A stretch of DNA of 14,171 nt from JALQTD01 sp036825655 (GTDB lineage Bacteria; Bacteroidota; Bacteroidia; Flavobacteriales_D; Sanyastnellaceae). Below, piece after piece: positions 7,363 through 14,171 of this stretch (positions are counted from its first letter, which is position 1; every line of letters starts with the position of its first letter). The position numbers and the translations under genes were made by a program. Location: contig DAISXU010000052.1 in assembly GCA_036825655.1 (NCBI GenBank), positions 1 through 14,171 of the forward strand, read 5' to 3'. The notes under the pieces were generated by a model, which made no database searches, was not told the origin of the DNA, and worked only from the letters and a program-made list of their open reading frames with translations.

Positions 7363-8838
7363 TTACTTCAATGTTGCGCGCATGGTTGTCGTCTCGCCAC
7401 CTGCAGTCAAGTGGATCAAGTAAACACCGGCGTTAACACCGTTGAAGTTCAATACATGGTTGTACTCACCAGCGGCGAGTGTACCGAGGTTATCGTTGAT
7501 GATTTGCTCCCCTACGAGATTGTATACAACAATCGAGGCAGCGCCAGCTTTCGCTGTGCTGAACTGCAAGTTTGTTTGATCAGCAAACGGATTTGGGAAC
7601 ACACGAGTCACTTCGTTCAACGTTTGCTCTTCGATGCCAACGTTCACGCTTGTGACTGACATTCCAGCGGCCACAGAATCAAAGTCATAAGAACCATCGT
7701 AATCAAAGATGGTGGAGATGAACGTGATGTTGTCGTCGTAAGTTTTGACGGTGCAAGAACCAGCGATTGATCCCCATTGCTCTCCAGCAAGGCCGTCGCC
7801 GTATGCATCATTCATCGTGAAGGTGTAGCAACCTGTCTCAGGAACGCTTACCCACCATACAAAAACATCACCTTCTGCACCGGCTACTTCGCCTTCGCCA
7901 ACGGACTCAATGACATTTCCCATGTCATCTGAAATGTCCCAGCTAATCTCTTGCGGCCAGTTGTCTGTCATGATTTCAACCTTGATCAATGAAGTGCCTT
8001 CGGTAGCCAACTCAACCGCTCCAGAAGAACTGTTGTTGACATCATTGTCGTCACTGGATGTGATTTCAATGGTGAAGGACGTGCTGGCGTCAAACGCAGC
8101 AGATCCAAGATCAACGTTTGTAATTCCGTAGGTTGCCAAATCGCCAGACCAATCGTACGACAACACCTCAGTGCCCCCGTCCATTACTGCGATGGTGCAG
8201 TATTGCAAGTTGGTCACACCCAAGTTCATCAAATCCACGCTCATGTTCACGGGCTCACCTGGGCAAGCAGTAGTGCCGCCTGTGTAGCCTAACAATGCTG
8301 GATCGTTCGGCAATGATGCTGCCGCGCAGTCGTTTGCTTGGAAGATTGATGCATGCGCCTCTGCGCTAGCTTGGCCTGATTCTGTGAGAATTCTGTTCGG
8401 ACAAACGGTGTAAATCGTCGGGTAGTAGGCACCTGCATAGTCGTCAAAGATATTCGCAGCGTTGTCGATGATGGTGTACTCTGTCCCCGTTACCCAGTCA
8501 CCTTGTGTGCTTGGGCCAGTGCCATTGAGATCGGCATCCGTTGTTGTGTCATCGGATTCGATGTAAAAGATGCGCAACTCGTCTGTTCCTTCAGGACCGT
8601 ATGTGTTGTGCAATTCTTCAAAAACACCACTTGTGTGGTAGCCCCAGCATGGTCCGCACCACGTAGCAGAGAAATCGAGAATGACCTTCTTTCCTTCGTC
8701 GAGGAGATCGTAGAGGTTGTGCTCCACACCATTGATGTCAGTGGCGGTGAAGTCAGGCGCGATGCTGCCGTCTGGCAGTTGTGCGAAAGATGCCGTTCCG
8801 AAGAGGAGGCAAGCAATCAAAGTGTAAATGTGTTTCAT
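7363..8838 (-). CDS. Secreted thioredoxin-fold protein with T9SS sorting domain (paralogue A)
   Basis: A 491-residue exported protein. Order: signal peptide 1-19 (GTASFA|Q); redoxin domain ~20-178 with DFSATWCGPCWGYH (Cys61, Cys64) and YYPTIYTVCPN; Ig-like beta domain ~185-290; a second beta domain with MTDNWPQEISWDI, TGCYTF and DAYGDGLAG, a loop that may bind calcium; and a T9SS type A sorting domain from VFPNPF at 413 to the end. The redoxin half matches TlpA-like disulfide reductases, with an added IESDDTTTDADLNGTG insert shared with its neighbour paralogue. Expected site is the cell surface or medium; the substrate is not known. It has a likely -7 promoter element 36 nt upstream of its ATG and a strong terminator after its stop, so it is probably a monocistronic unit. 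It could be expressed independently of the tlpA-DUF6029 pair upstream. The stop is TAA, which shows that TAA is a normal stop in this genome. Confidence 0.92.
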   Translation of the reverse strand: MKHIYTLIACLLFGTASFAQLPDGSIAPDFTATDINGVEHNLYDLLDEGKKVILDFSATWCGPCWGYHTSGVFEELHNTYGPEGTDELRIFYIESDDTTTDADLNGTGPSTQGDWVTGTEYTIIDNAANIFDDYAGAYYPTIYTVCPNRILTESGQASAEAHASIFQANDCAAASLPNDPALLGYTGGTTACPGEPVNMSVDLMNLGVTNLQYCTIAVMDGGTEVLSYDWSGDLATYGITNVDLGSAAFDASTSFTIEITSSDDNDVNNSSSGAVELATEGTSLIKVEIMTDNWPQEISWDISDDMGNVIESVGEGEVAGAEGDVFVWWVSVPETGCYTFTMNDAYGDGLAGEQWGSIAGSCTVKTYDDNITFISTIFDYDGSYDFDSVAAGMSVTSVNVGIEEQTLNEVTRVFPNPFADQTNLQFSTAKAGAASIVVYNLVGEQIINDNLGTLAAGEYNHVLNFNGVNAGVYLIHLTAGGETTTMRATLK

Positions 8839-8860
8839 TCGAGCAGTATTAGTTGTTCTT

Positions 8861-8875
8861 ATTCAATTCAATTCA
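8861..8875. repeat. Three tandem ATTCA pentamers in the 5' leader
   Basis: ATTCA occurs three times head to tail, next to and partly inside the predicted -7 element, at about the expected transcription start of the secreted redoxin gene at 7363-8838. At only three copies it may be chance. A change in copy number would alter leader length or the spacing to the start. Confidence 0.4.
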
Positions 8876-8881
8876 AATCTA
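8874..8881 (-). promoter_or_regulatory. Bacteroidota -7 promoter element for the secreted redoxin gene
   Basis: On the minus strand the bases read TAGATTTG, an exact match to the Bacteroidota consensus TAnnTTTG. Transcription would start about 5-7 nt downstream, giving a ~30-nt leader before ATG 8838. A run of seven T lies just upstream. No convincing -33 TTG is seen at the usual spacing, so this is a prediction from one box. Confidence 0.6.
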
Positions 8882-8945
8882 GCAAAAAAATGGGCTTTTC
8901 TAAGACCATGGTGAAACAAATGTTACAAAGCGTTGTTTCTGGGGC

Positions 8946-10628
8946 TCAAAAACTGCTCGTAAAATTCACTTCGAAGCCGTTCGAAGCCGGCACTGCACGG
9001 CAGACACCCCCAATGCAGAAGATGCCTTCTCGTCTTTTTCCATAGCCAATGGACAGCCGATGAGGGCCATCTATTCGGCCCACAGCTCCATACAAATAAT
9101 GAACCCGTGCATCGGGATCACGGTTTCCGAAATTGTATTGATCAACAATGCTCACAAACCAATGTGGGCTCCAGGTGTATTCCGCGAGAATGGTTGCCCA
9201 ATCGCCCTTGTCTTGCTCGGTGAAAAGTGCTTGGAGTTCCGTCCTGAGGCTTTGTCTTTTTCGCGTTTTAATTTGGGTTTCTACGACATGGATGTCGGCA
9301 TAAACGATGCCTTTAAAAGTAGTCGTGACGGGGGTTGCGAGGGTGTTAAACTCAAGGTTGTAAAAAGTGTACTTCCACTTGAATTTTTTGGACACCTTGC
9401 GGCTAATCTGAACATTGAAATCACGAACGAATTTGCTTGGCCCGAAACCCCATGAATTCCGTTCATAGCCGTATACGAGCTCATCCTGACCTGAAAGTTG
9501 AGTGGTATCGAGTCCATTGGCAGCGGCAAAGTTGATGCTCAATGAAGTTCCATATTTCCCGCCGAGAAGTGAGCCTTTTGGGATGTTGTAGAATAATTCT
9601 GCGCTGGCACTCGATTCTCCGGAAATCACTGTGGCGTAAGGATACAGTGTTGCAGCGAGGTTGTAAGTATGTTGCTGGGTGATCGCTGGAATGTAGTTGA
9701 CAGGCAGGTCGAACAACAATACATCGCGATCGGAACGGAAGCTCATGTTGTCGACCGTCTTCGCATTAATGCTGATCCCCAATCCTCTTCGCGTGTATCC
9801 AAGGTTCGCCAAAAGTGCTTCTCCGTTGCGATACGTGTATCCATTGTCCGCACTGGGGTCATTGATTTTCCCGGAGTATTCGAGGCCCGCAGTCCATCCA
9901 CTGCGTTGGAGGTCCAGGCGATAAGACCAAGCGCCAATGTTTTCAGGCAGGGTTAGAATCAACGAGTCCTTGGTGATGGTTCCTCCGTCTTGGAACTTGC
10001 TCACAAAACTAGCTCCGAGCCGAATTTTGGTTTTCCAGTCGTATCCACCCCGGTCGGAGAAGAGGCCATTGACATCAATCGATCCGTCAACGGCTCGCAC
10101 AATGCCGGGGCCGTTGATGAGCCGACTGTCAAAATCAAGCCGCTGCTTGCCATAAATCGCTTTGACCTCGACGCCTTCAATTGGACGAATGATCAAGCGA
10201 ATGCCATCGAGTGCATTGTCGATGCCCAACGCTCTTTCTTCGTAGGCCCGGAGAATCATGCCGCTTCCAAATTGTTCGTAGAAATTGCCTACCGTAAAGT
10301 CCACTTTTTCTGAGGGGTCCGCGTACCGGGCATAGCGGTAGCCAATCCCGCTGCCCTTGAAACGTCCAGGAAATCCGAGAACTGCATTCAAGTACGATTC
10401 ATAGCGCATGCCGGCGCTGAAGCCGCCTTGTTGGTAGATGAGGTTGCCAAAGGCGTTGAAGCCGGATTGTTCGGGTGGAACAATGGCGCCGATGATGGGG
10501 TCTTCACTATAACTCTGCCAGAGCATTTGAAGGTTTCCAGAAACGCTTCCGGCCTCCCGCTCTTGTCCTTGGCCGAATGCGAGTGCTGGGAATAGAAAGG
10601 TCGCAACTACAGAGGCTTTCCAATTCAT
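8946..10628 (-). CDS. DUF6029-family outer membrane beta-barrel protein
   Basis: A 560-residue protein with a signal peptide (residues 1-19, ending LAFG|QGQ). The mature part is beta-rich with alternating aromatic residues, as expected of a large outer-membrane barrel. The stretch TVGNFYEQFGSGMILRAYEE, followed by RALGIDNALDGIR, is the block I associate with DUF6029, a Bacteroidota family of unknown function. Only two cysteines are present, at 538 and 543 (CIGGVC), 18 residues before the terminal Phe. The C-terminus ends in an aromatic residue (FTSSF), as barrel proteins often do. The ATG overlaps the stop of the upstream tlpA-like gene by 4 nt (ATGA, 10625-10628), so the two are almost certainly co-translated. 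That makes TlpA a candidate partner for the CX4C pair. It contains a perfect tandem 10-bp repeat in the coding sequence (8970-8989). Confidence 0.82.
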   Translation of the reverse strand: MNWKASVVATFLFPALAFGQGQEREAGSVSGNLQMLWQSYSEDPIIGAIVPPEQSGFNAFGNLIYQQGGFSAGMRYESYLNAVLGFPGRFKGSGIGYRYARYADPSEKVDFTVGNFYEQFGSGMILRAYEERALGIDNALDGIRLIIRPIEGVEVKAIYGKQRLDFDSRLINGPGIVRAVDGSIDVNGLFSDRGGYDWKTKIRLGASFVSKFQDGGTITKDSLILTLPENIGAWSYRLDLQRSGWTAGLEYSGKINDPSADNGYTYRNGEALLANLGYTRRGLGISINAKTVDNMSFRSDRDVLLFDLPVNYIPAITQQHTYNLAATLYPYATVISGESSASAELFYNIPKGSLLGGKYGTSLSINFAAANGLDTTQLSGQDELVYGYERNSWGFGPSKFVRDFNVQISRKVSKKFKWKYTFYNLEFNTLATPVTTTFKGIVYADIHVVETQIKTRKRQSLRTELQALFTEQDKGDWATILAEYTWSPHWFVSIVDQYNFGNRDPDARVHYLYGAVGRIDGPHRLSIGYGKRREGIFCIGGVCRAVPASNGFEVNFTSSF

Positions 10629-11131
10629 TCGGCGAGCTTCAAAAGTTGTTCGTAGACTTCTTCTTCGTCACCGTCGGAGTAATTGTTGTGTTGCCAAACA
10701 ATTTCCCCTTCGCCATTGACAAGAAACGTATGCGGAACATTCATGACTTGCATTGCTCGTGCAAAATCCTTGTTGGGATCTAATAAAATTTCGTAGTCCC
10801 AAAGGACGCTGTTGACATAAGGCGCAACGCGGCGAATGCTTCGTTGGTCGTCGATGCTCACTGCGACAATAGTGACATCGGTTTCATCTTGCCAATCGTC
10901 GTAAAGCTCCGCGTAATTGTTGAGTTCACGCTTACAAGGACTGCACCACGTTGCCCAAAAACAAATCAGGGTAGGACTTCCCTCGCTGACCAAATCGCCG
11001 GTGGCGACAGGCTCTCCATCCATGTTTTTCAATTGCACGTTGGGCAAGGTCTGTGCCGTTGAATAAGACGCGAAAGCTGCAATCATTAGTGCTGCTAGTG
11101 CGCCTTGAATGGTATGTGATTTTCTGTTCAT
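10625..11131 (-). CDS. TlpA-like thioredoxin-fold thiol-disulfide oxidoreductase
   Basis: A 168-residue protein with an N-terminal signal/anchor segment (GALAALMIAAFASYSTAQ; cleavage likely near residue 26) and a single thioredoxin-like domain. The redox motif is FWATWCSPCKREL (Cys63, Cys66), followed by VAVSIDD and a cis-Pro site in MNVPHTFLVN. This is the standard TlpA/ResA layout and size. Such proteins reduce or exchange disulfides in the periplasm, for example in cytochrome c maturation or in exported proteins. Here the neighbour is an outer-membrane barrel, not cytochrome genes, so the target is probably an envelope protein. It is first in the minus-strand cluster and divergent from the T9SS protein at 11234. 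Its stop overlaps the DUF6029 start. An additional Cys57 lies just before the motif. Confidence 0.92.
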   Translation of the reverse strand: MNRKSHTIQGALAALMIAAFASYSTAQTLPNVQLKNMDGEPVATGDLVSEGSPTLICFWATWCSPCKRELNNYAELYDDWQDETDVTIVAVSIDDQRSIRRVAPYVNSVLWDYEILLDPNKDFARAMQVMNVPHTFLVNGEGEIVWQHNNYSDGDEEEVYEQLLKLAE

Positions 11132-11157
11132 GCGTTTCAGGGTTGTGCAAGGGACAA

Positions 11158-11165
11158 CAAATTAA
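11158..11165 (-). promoter_or_regulatory. Possible -7 promoter element for the tlpA-like gene
   Basis: On the minus strand the bases read TTAATTTG, one mismatch from TAnnTTTG. A start a few bases downstream would leave a ~20-nt leader before ATG 11131. No clear -33 partner is seen. This is a weak prediction supported mainly by position. Confidence 0.3.
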
Positions 11166-11220
11166 AAGGAAAGTGTCCAAAGGTTGTCATTAACAGGTGC
11201 AATTTCCAAGCCAATCTCGG

Positions 11221-11228
11221 TATCTTCG
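11221..11228 (+). promoter_or_regulatory. -7 promoter element for the small T9SS protein
   Basis: The bases TATCTTCG differ from TAnnTTTG at one position. They end 5 nt before the ATG at 11234, so transcription would begin at or next to the start codon. The mRNA would be leaderless or nearly so, an arrangement often seen in this phylum. Confidence 0.5.
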
Positions 11229-11233
11229 CCCTC

Positions 11234-12013
11234 ATGAAGGAGATAAAATCCATCCTATTCGCTGCCGCACTGAGTGCTAGTTTCATAGCTGACGAGGCAA
11301 TTGCACAACCTACGTTGGTTGATCCCATTGAGGTTTTTGAAGGATCTCTTGATGACCCAGAAAACGCTGAAATTGCGATTCACTGGGATGTCACAAACTT
11401 GACGGAGGACACATTGACCTTGAAAGTCACGCGAAACATTGAACAACTCGTGAGTCCATACAACTTGCCTTATGACGAGGATAATGAGGGGGCATACGAC
11501 CGCTTTTGCTGGGGTCCATTGTGCTACCCTTATGGGACGTTTAGCTCGTTCGACTCAGAGTTTTATCTGGTGACTCTGGCGCCCGAAGAAACGGACACCA
11601 CATTTATTGCCGATTATTATCCTGCCGGGGTGGCCGGAGTTACGGCGCTTGAATATTGTTTTCATCCTGTGGATGACATCGATGCGGGTACGTGCCAGAT
11701 GGTCTTGTACTGTCTGGATGCAGATAATTGTGCGCTGAACGTAGATGAACCCAATGCAGCGATCACTTCGGAACCTGTTTTCCCTCAGCCTGTGACAGGG
11801 ATCTCATCGTTTCCGTACCATTTGAATGGTGCCACCAGCGCAACAATGACCATTTTTGATGGAAATGGACGAACCATAGAAGAAGCTCAACTGTCGGCCC
11901 AGCACGGTGTTGTTTATATCGATGCAGCGGAATGGGACGCGGGGATTTACATCATCACCTTGCAGACAAGAGAAGGCGAAGGCATATCCGAGCGATTCGT
12001 AGTGAATCATTGA
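11234..12013 (+). CDS. Secreted protein of unknown function with T9SS sorting domain
   Basis: A 259-residue exported protein. The signal peptide is residues ~1-24 (SILFAAALSASF, cleavage near AIA|QPT). The central domain (~25-170) is beta-rich and begins with a strand pair around IAIHWDVTNLTEDTLTLKV. It has six cysteines, arranged as FCWGPLCYP, EYCFHP, and TCQMVLYCLDADNC. This FCWGxxCYP-type domain recurs in Bacteroidota T9SS proteins, but I know no function for it. The last 78 residues (from VFPQPV at 182) match a T9SS type A sorting domain, with FPQP in place of the usual FPNP/YPNP and ending AGIYIITLQ...ERFVVNH. It is divergent from the tlpA-like gene across 102 bp and sits 52 nt upstream of the malic enzyme on the same strand. 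With no visible terminator between them, they may share a transcript. Confidence 0.85.
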   Translation: MKEIKSILFAAALSASFIADEAIAQPTLVDPIEVFEGSLDDPENAEIAIHWDVTNLTEDTLTLKVTRNIEQLVSPYNLPYDEDNEGAYDRFCWGPLCYPYGTFSSFDSEFYLVTLAPEETDTTFIADYYPAGVAGVTALEYCFHPVDDIDAGTCQMVLYCLDADNCALNVDEPNAAITSEPVFPQPVTGISSFPYHLNGATSATMTIFDGNGRTIEEAQLSAQHGVVYIDAAEWDAGIYIITLQTREGEGISERFVVNH

Positions 12014-12065
12014 ATGGTTCAGGAGATAGAGCAATAAGGAGCACGAGGAAAGAAGGAATCATTGC

Positions 12066-14171
12066 ATGAGCAACAAAATGCATTCATCCAGTAAGAAGGC
12101 GGCATTGGAATACCACAGTCGGGGCCGAAAGGGCAAGATTGAGGTGATACCGACCAAACCGTACAGTTCACAAAATGATTTGTCCTTGGCGTATAGCCCA
12201 GGAGTGGCAGAGCCGTGCATGGCCATTGCAGAAAACCCGCAAGATGTCTATCAATACACGGCTAAAGGCAACTTGGTGGCAGTCGTTACCAATGGTACCG
12301 CTGTTCTTGGCTTGGGGGATATTGGTCCCGAGGCGAGCAAGCCGGTAATGGAGGGCAAAGGGGTATTGTTCAAAGTCTTTGCGGACATTGATGTATTCGA
12401 TATTGAGGTCGACGCCACAGACGTTGACCACTTTATTTCTACGGTGAAGGCCATCGCTCCAACGTTTGGCGGCATCAATTTGGAAGACATTAAAGCGCCA
12501 GAAGCCTTTGAGATTGAACGTCGATTGAAAGCAGAACTGGACATCCCAGTCATGCACGATGACCAGCACGGCACAGCCATCATCTCTTCAGCAGCCCTGC
12601 TGAATGCGCTGGAATTGGCTGGCAAAGACATCAAAGACGTCCGGATGGTAGTCAGTGGCGCCGGTGCTGCTGCGATGAGCTGTTTGGATTTGTATGAACA
12701 ACTGGGGATGTCGCCCGAGCAAGCCGATGTTTTTGATAGCCGAGGGCACATCAACTCCCGACGAGAGGGGCTGGTCGAGTCGAAGGAGAAATACGCAGGA
12801 GACAATGTTTTTGAAGACCTGGAGTCGGCTATGAATGGAGCGGATGTGTTTCTGGGCTTGAGCAAGGGAGGGCTCGTAACCCAGGAAATGGTGGCTTCCA
12901 TGGCGGATCATCCGATTGTCTTCGCCTTGGCCAATCCCGATCCGGAAATCGCTTACGACGAAGCGCTGAGTGTTCGCGATGACATTATCATGGCGACCGG
13001 TCGTTCCGATCATCCCAATCAGGTCAATAATGTATTGGGTTTTCCATTCATTTTTCGGGGTGCCTTGGATGTGCGATCCACATCGATTAACGACGCCATG
13101 AAAATTGCGGCAGTCCGCGCGATTGCAGAGCTTGCCAAAGAGAATGTTCCCGACGAAGTGGCGGAAGCCTATGGGCATCAGTCGTTTGTGTTTGGGCGGG
13201 ACTTGATCATTCCGAAGCCCTTGGATCCCCGACTCATCACGTACGTCGCTCCGGCTGTGGCCAAGGCTGCTATGGAGTCCGGCGTGGCTCGGCAGCCCAT
13301 CAAGGATTGGGAAGCGTACAAAAAGGAATTATTGAATCGAATCGGATACGATTCAGGTTTTGCACGCACCATTGCAGACCGTGCGAAAAAAGCGCCGAAA
13401 CGAGTGGTCTTTGCCGAAGGCGATCATCACAAAGTCTTAAAGGCGGCTGAACAAGCAAAGGCGGAAGGCATTGCGATCCCCATCCTACTCGGTCGTCGAT
13501 CGGTTATCGAGGCCCTCATCGAAGAACATAGCTTGGAGTTGGACGGTGTGGAGGTCATTAACCCTCGAGCGAACGAAGAGTTCGAGAATCGAACAGCGTT
13601 TGGCGATGAGTTTTTTCAGATCCGGATGCGCCATGGCTTGACAGCACGCGAAGGCGAACGCTTGATGCGCCAGCGCAATTATTATGGGGCGATGATGGTG
13701 CGAACGGGTCGCGCAGATGCTTTGATTTCAGGGCTGACACGGACATACCCCTCTGTCATTCGCCCAGCACTTCAGGTGATTGGAAAGGCCGAAGACGCAG
13801 AAAAGGTGGCTGGGATGTACATCCTGGAAACCAAGCGAGGACCTATGTTTTTCGCGGATACCACGGTCAATTTGAATCCGACAGCCGAAGAAATAGCTTC
13901 CATTGCTGTGCTGACGGCCCGAGCTGTTCGAAGCCTTCGAATAGTGCCGCGGATTGCATTGCTGAGCTATTCCAATTTTGGATCGGCCAGTGGGGTTGAT
14001 GCCGAAAAAATGGCCGAGGCCGCCCGCATCTTGAAAGAAAAGCACCCCGACTTGATCGTGGACGGCGAGATTCAGGCCAATTTCGCGTTGAACGATGAGT
14101 TACTCTCTGAATCGTTTCCGTTCTCAACGCTGCATGAAAAACGAGTAAACACCTTGATTTTTCCGAACCTC
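12066..14171 (+). CDS. maeB: NADP-dependent malic enzyme fused to a phosphotransacetylase-like domain (3' end missing)
   Basis: The frame is open from ATG 12066 to the window edge: 702 codons, roughly 60 short of the usual ~760. The malic enzyme decarboxylates malate to pyruvate, with NADP reduction, in the cytoplasm. Seen: catalytic Tyr43 in YSPGVAEPC; the conserved Lys92 in EASKPVMEGKG; metal-ligand candidates Glu140-Asp141 (NLEDIKAPE) and Asp165/Asp166 (HDDQHGTA); the nucleotide-binding loop SGAGAAA near 198; ALANPDPEI; and GRSDHPNQVNNVLGFPF. From about residue 445 (PKRVVFAEGD) a phosphate acetyltransferase-like domain starts. In E. coli MaeB this domain is regulatory (acetyl-CoA inhibition), not a working transferase. 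Here the segment DGEIQANFAL differs from the GE-Q-x-DAA of true Pta enzymes, consistent with a regulatory role. AGGA-like purines upstream (12053-12057) may be the ribosome site. A second in-frame ATG (12078) is less likely as start. Confidence 0.95.
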   Translation, partial: MSNKMHSSSKKAALEYHSRGRKGKIEVIPTKPYSSQNDLSLAYSPGVAEPCMAIAENPQDVYQYTAKGNLVAVVTNGTAVLGLGDIGPEASKPVMEGKGVLFKVFADIDVFDIEVDATDVDHFISTVKAIAPTFGGINLEDIKAPEAFEIERRLKAELDIPVMHDDQHGTAIISSAALLNALELAGKDIKDVRMVVSGAGAAAMSCLDLYEQLGMSPEQADVFDSRGHINSRREGLVESKEKYAGDNVFEDLESAMNGADVFLGLSKGGLVTQEMVASMADHPIVFALANPDPEIAYDEALSVRDDIIMATGRSDHPNQVNNVLGFPFIFRGALDVRSTSINDAMKIAAVRAIAELAKENVPDEVAEAYGHQSFVFGRDLIIPKPLDPRLITYVAPAVAKAAMESGVARQPIKDWEAYKKELLNRIGYDSGFARTIADRAKKAPKRVVFAEGDHHKVLKAAEQAKAEGIAIPILLGRRSVIEALIEEHSLELDGVEVINPRANEEFENRTAFGDEFFQIRMRHGLTAREGERLMRQRNYYGAMMVRTGRADALISGLTRTYPSVIRPALQVIGKAEDAEKVAGMYILETKRGPMFFADTTVNLNPTAEEIASIAVLTARAVRSLRIVPRIALLSYSNFGSASGVDAEKMAEAARILKEKHPDLIVDGEIQANFALNDELLSESFPFSTLHEKRVNTLIFPNL

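Noticed and set aside
5786..8838. Repeat caused by misassembly of one redoxin gene
   Set aside because: The two copies differ at most synonymous positions and in several protein loops, so they are distinct genes.
8913..8939. Inverted repeat GAAACAA...TTGTTTC after the DUF6029 gene
   Set aside because: The arms are only 7 bp and AT-rich, the loop is 13 nt, and no T-run follows on the minus strand; too weak to call a terminator.
8970..8989. Perfect tandem 10-bp repeat TTCGAAGCCG in DUF6029
   Set aside because: It is explained by the codons for PASNGFE; the unit is not a multiple of three and there are only two copies, so it is probably coincidence.
12251..12901. Long open frame on the minus strand (216 codons)
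   Set aside because: It lies wholly inside the malic enzyme gene on the other strand, and its protein is low-complexity Ser/Ala-rich with no family resemblance; it is a shadow of biased codons.

Overview
The window suggests a Bacteroidota bacterium, probably marine and Flavobacteriales-like, with GC close to 50%. The evidence is three proteins with C-terminal type IX secretion (T9SS) sorting domains, a PorT-like barrel, a DUF6029 protein, an Omp28-family lipoprotein, an M20 dipeptidase of the Bacteroidota type, and promoters resembling the Bacteroidota -7 box TAnnTTTG. The genus cannot be read from the sequence.

Layout. (a) 1-4260, plus strand: the end of an M20-family peptidase, a small LEA-type-2 lipoprotein, and a ~1046-codon secreted Asp-box/sortilin-like beta-propeller gene. 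The three overlap at their start/stop codons, so they look like one transcript. The propeller gene is split by a single in-frame TAA at 1837-1839. (b) 4270-11131, minus strand, read right to left: a TlpA-like thioredoxin; a DUF6029 outer-membrane barrel; a T9SS-secreted thioredoxin-fold protein with its own likely promoter and a strong terminator; its tandem paralogue; an Omp28-like lipoprotein with CGNC; and a PorT-like barrel. (c) 11234-12013, plus strand: a small T9SS-sorted protein of unknown function. (d) 12066 to the right edge, plus strand: an NADP-type malic enzyme fused to a phosphotransacetylase-like domain, cut by the window end.

The most distinctive region is (b). Four consecutive-strand genes encode thioredoxin-fold or CxxC proteins predicted at different places in the envelope: TlpA (periplasm or inner-membrane anchored), the Omp28-like lipoprotein (outer membrane), and two T9SS cargoes (cell surface or medium). 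They are interleaved with two outer-membrane beta-barrels. One barrel (DUF6029) has only two cysteines in 560 residues, spaced CX4C at its extreme C-terminus, and its start codon overlaps the stop of the tlpA-like gene. This may be an envelope or surface thiol-disulfide module. The individual families are known; the joint function is inference.

No stretch over 300 bases lacks a gene. The longest gaps are 7241-7362 (terminator), 8839-8945 (promoter) and 11132-11233 (divergent promoter region). I saw no tRNA, rRNA, CRISPR array, insertion sequence or attachment site.
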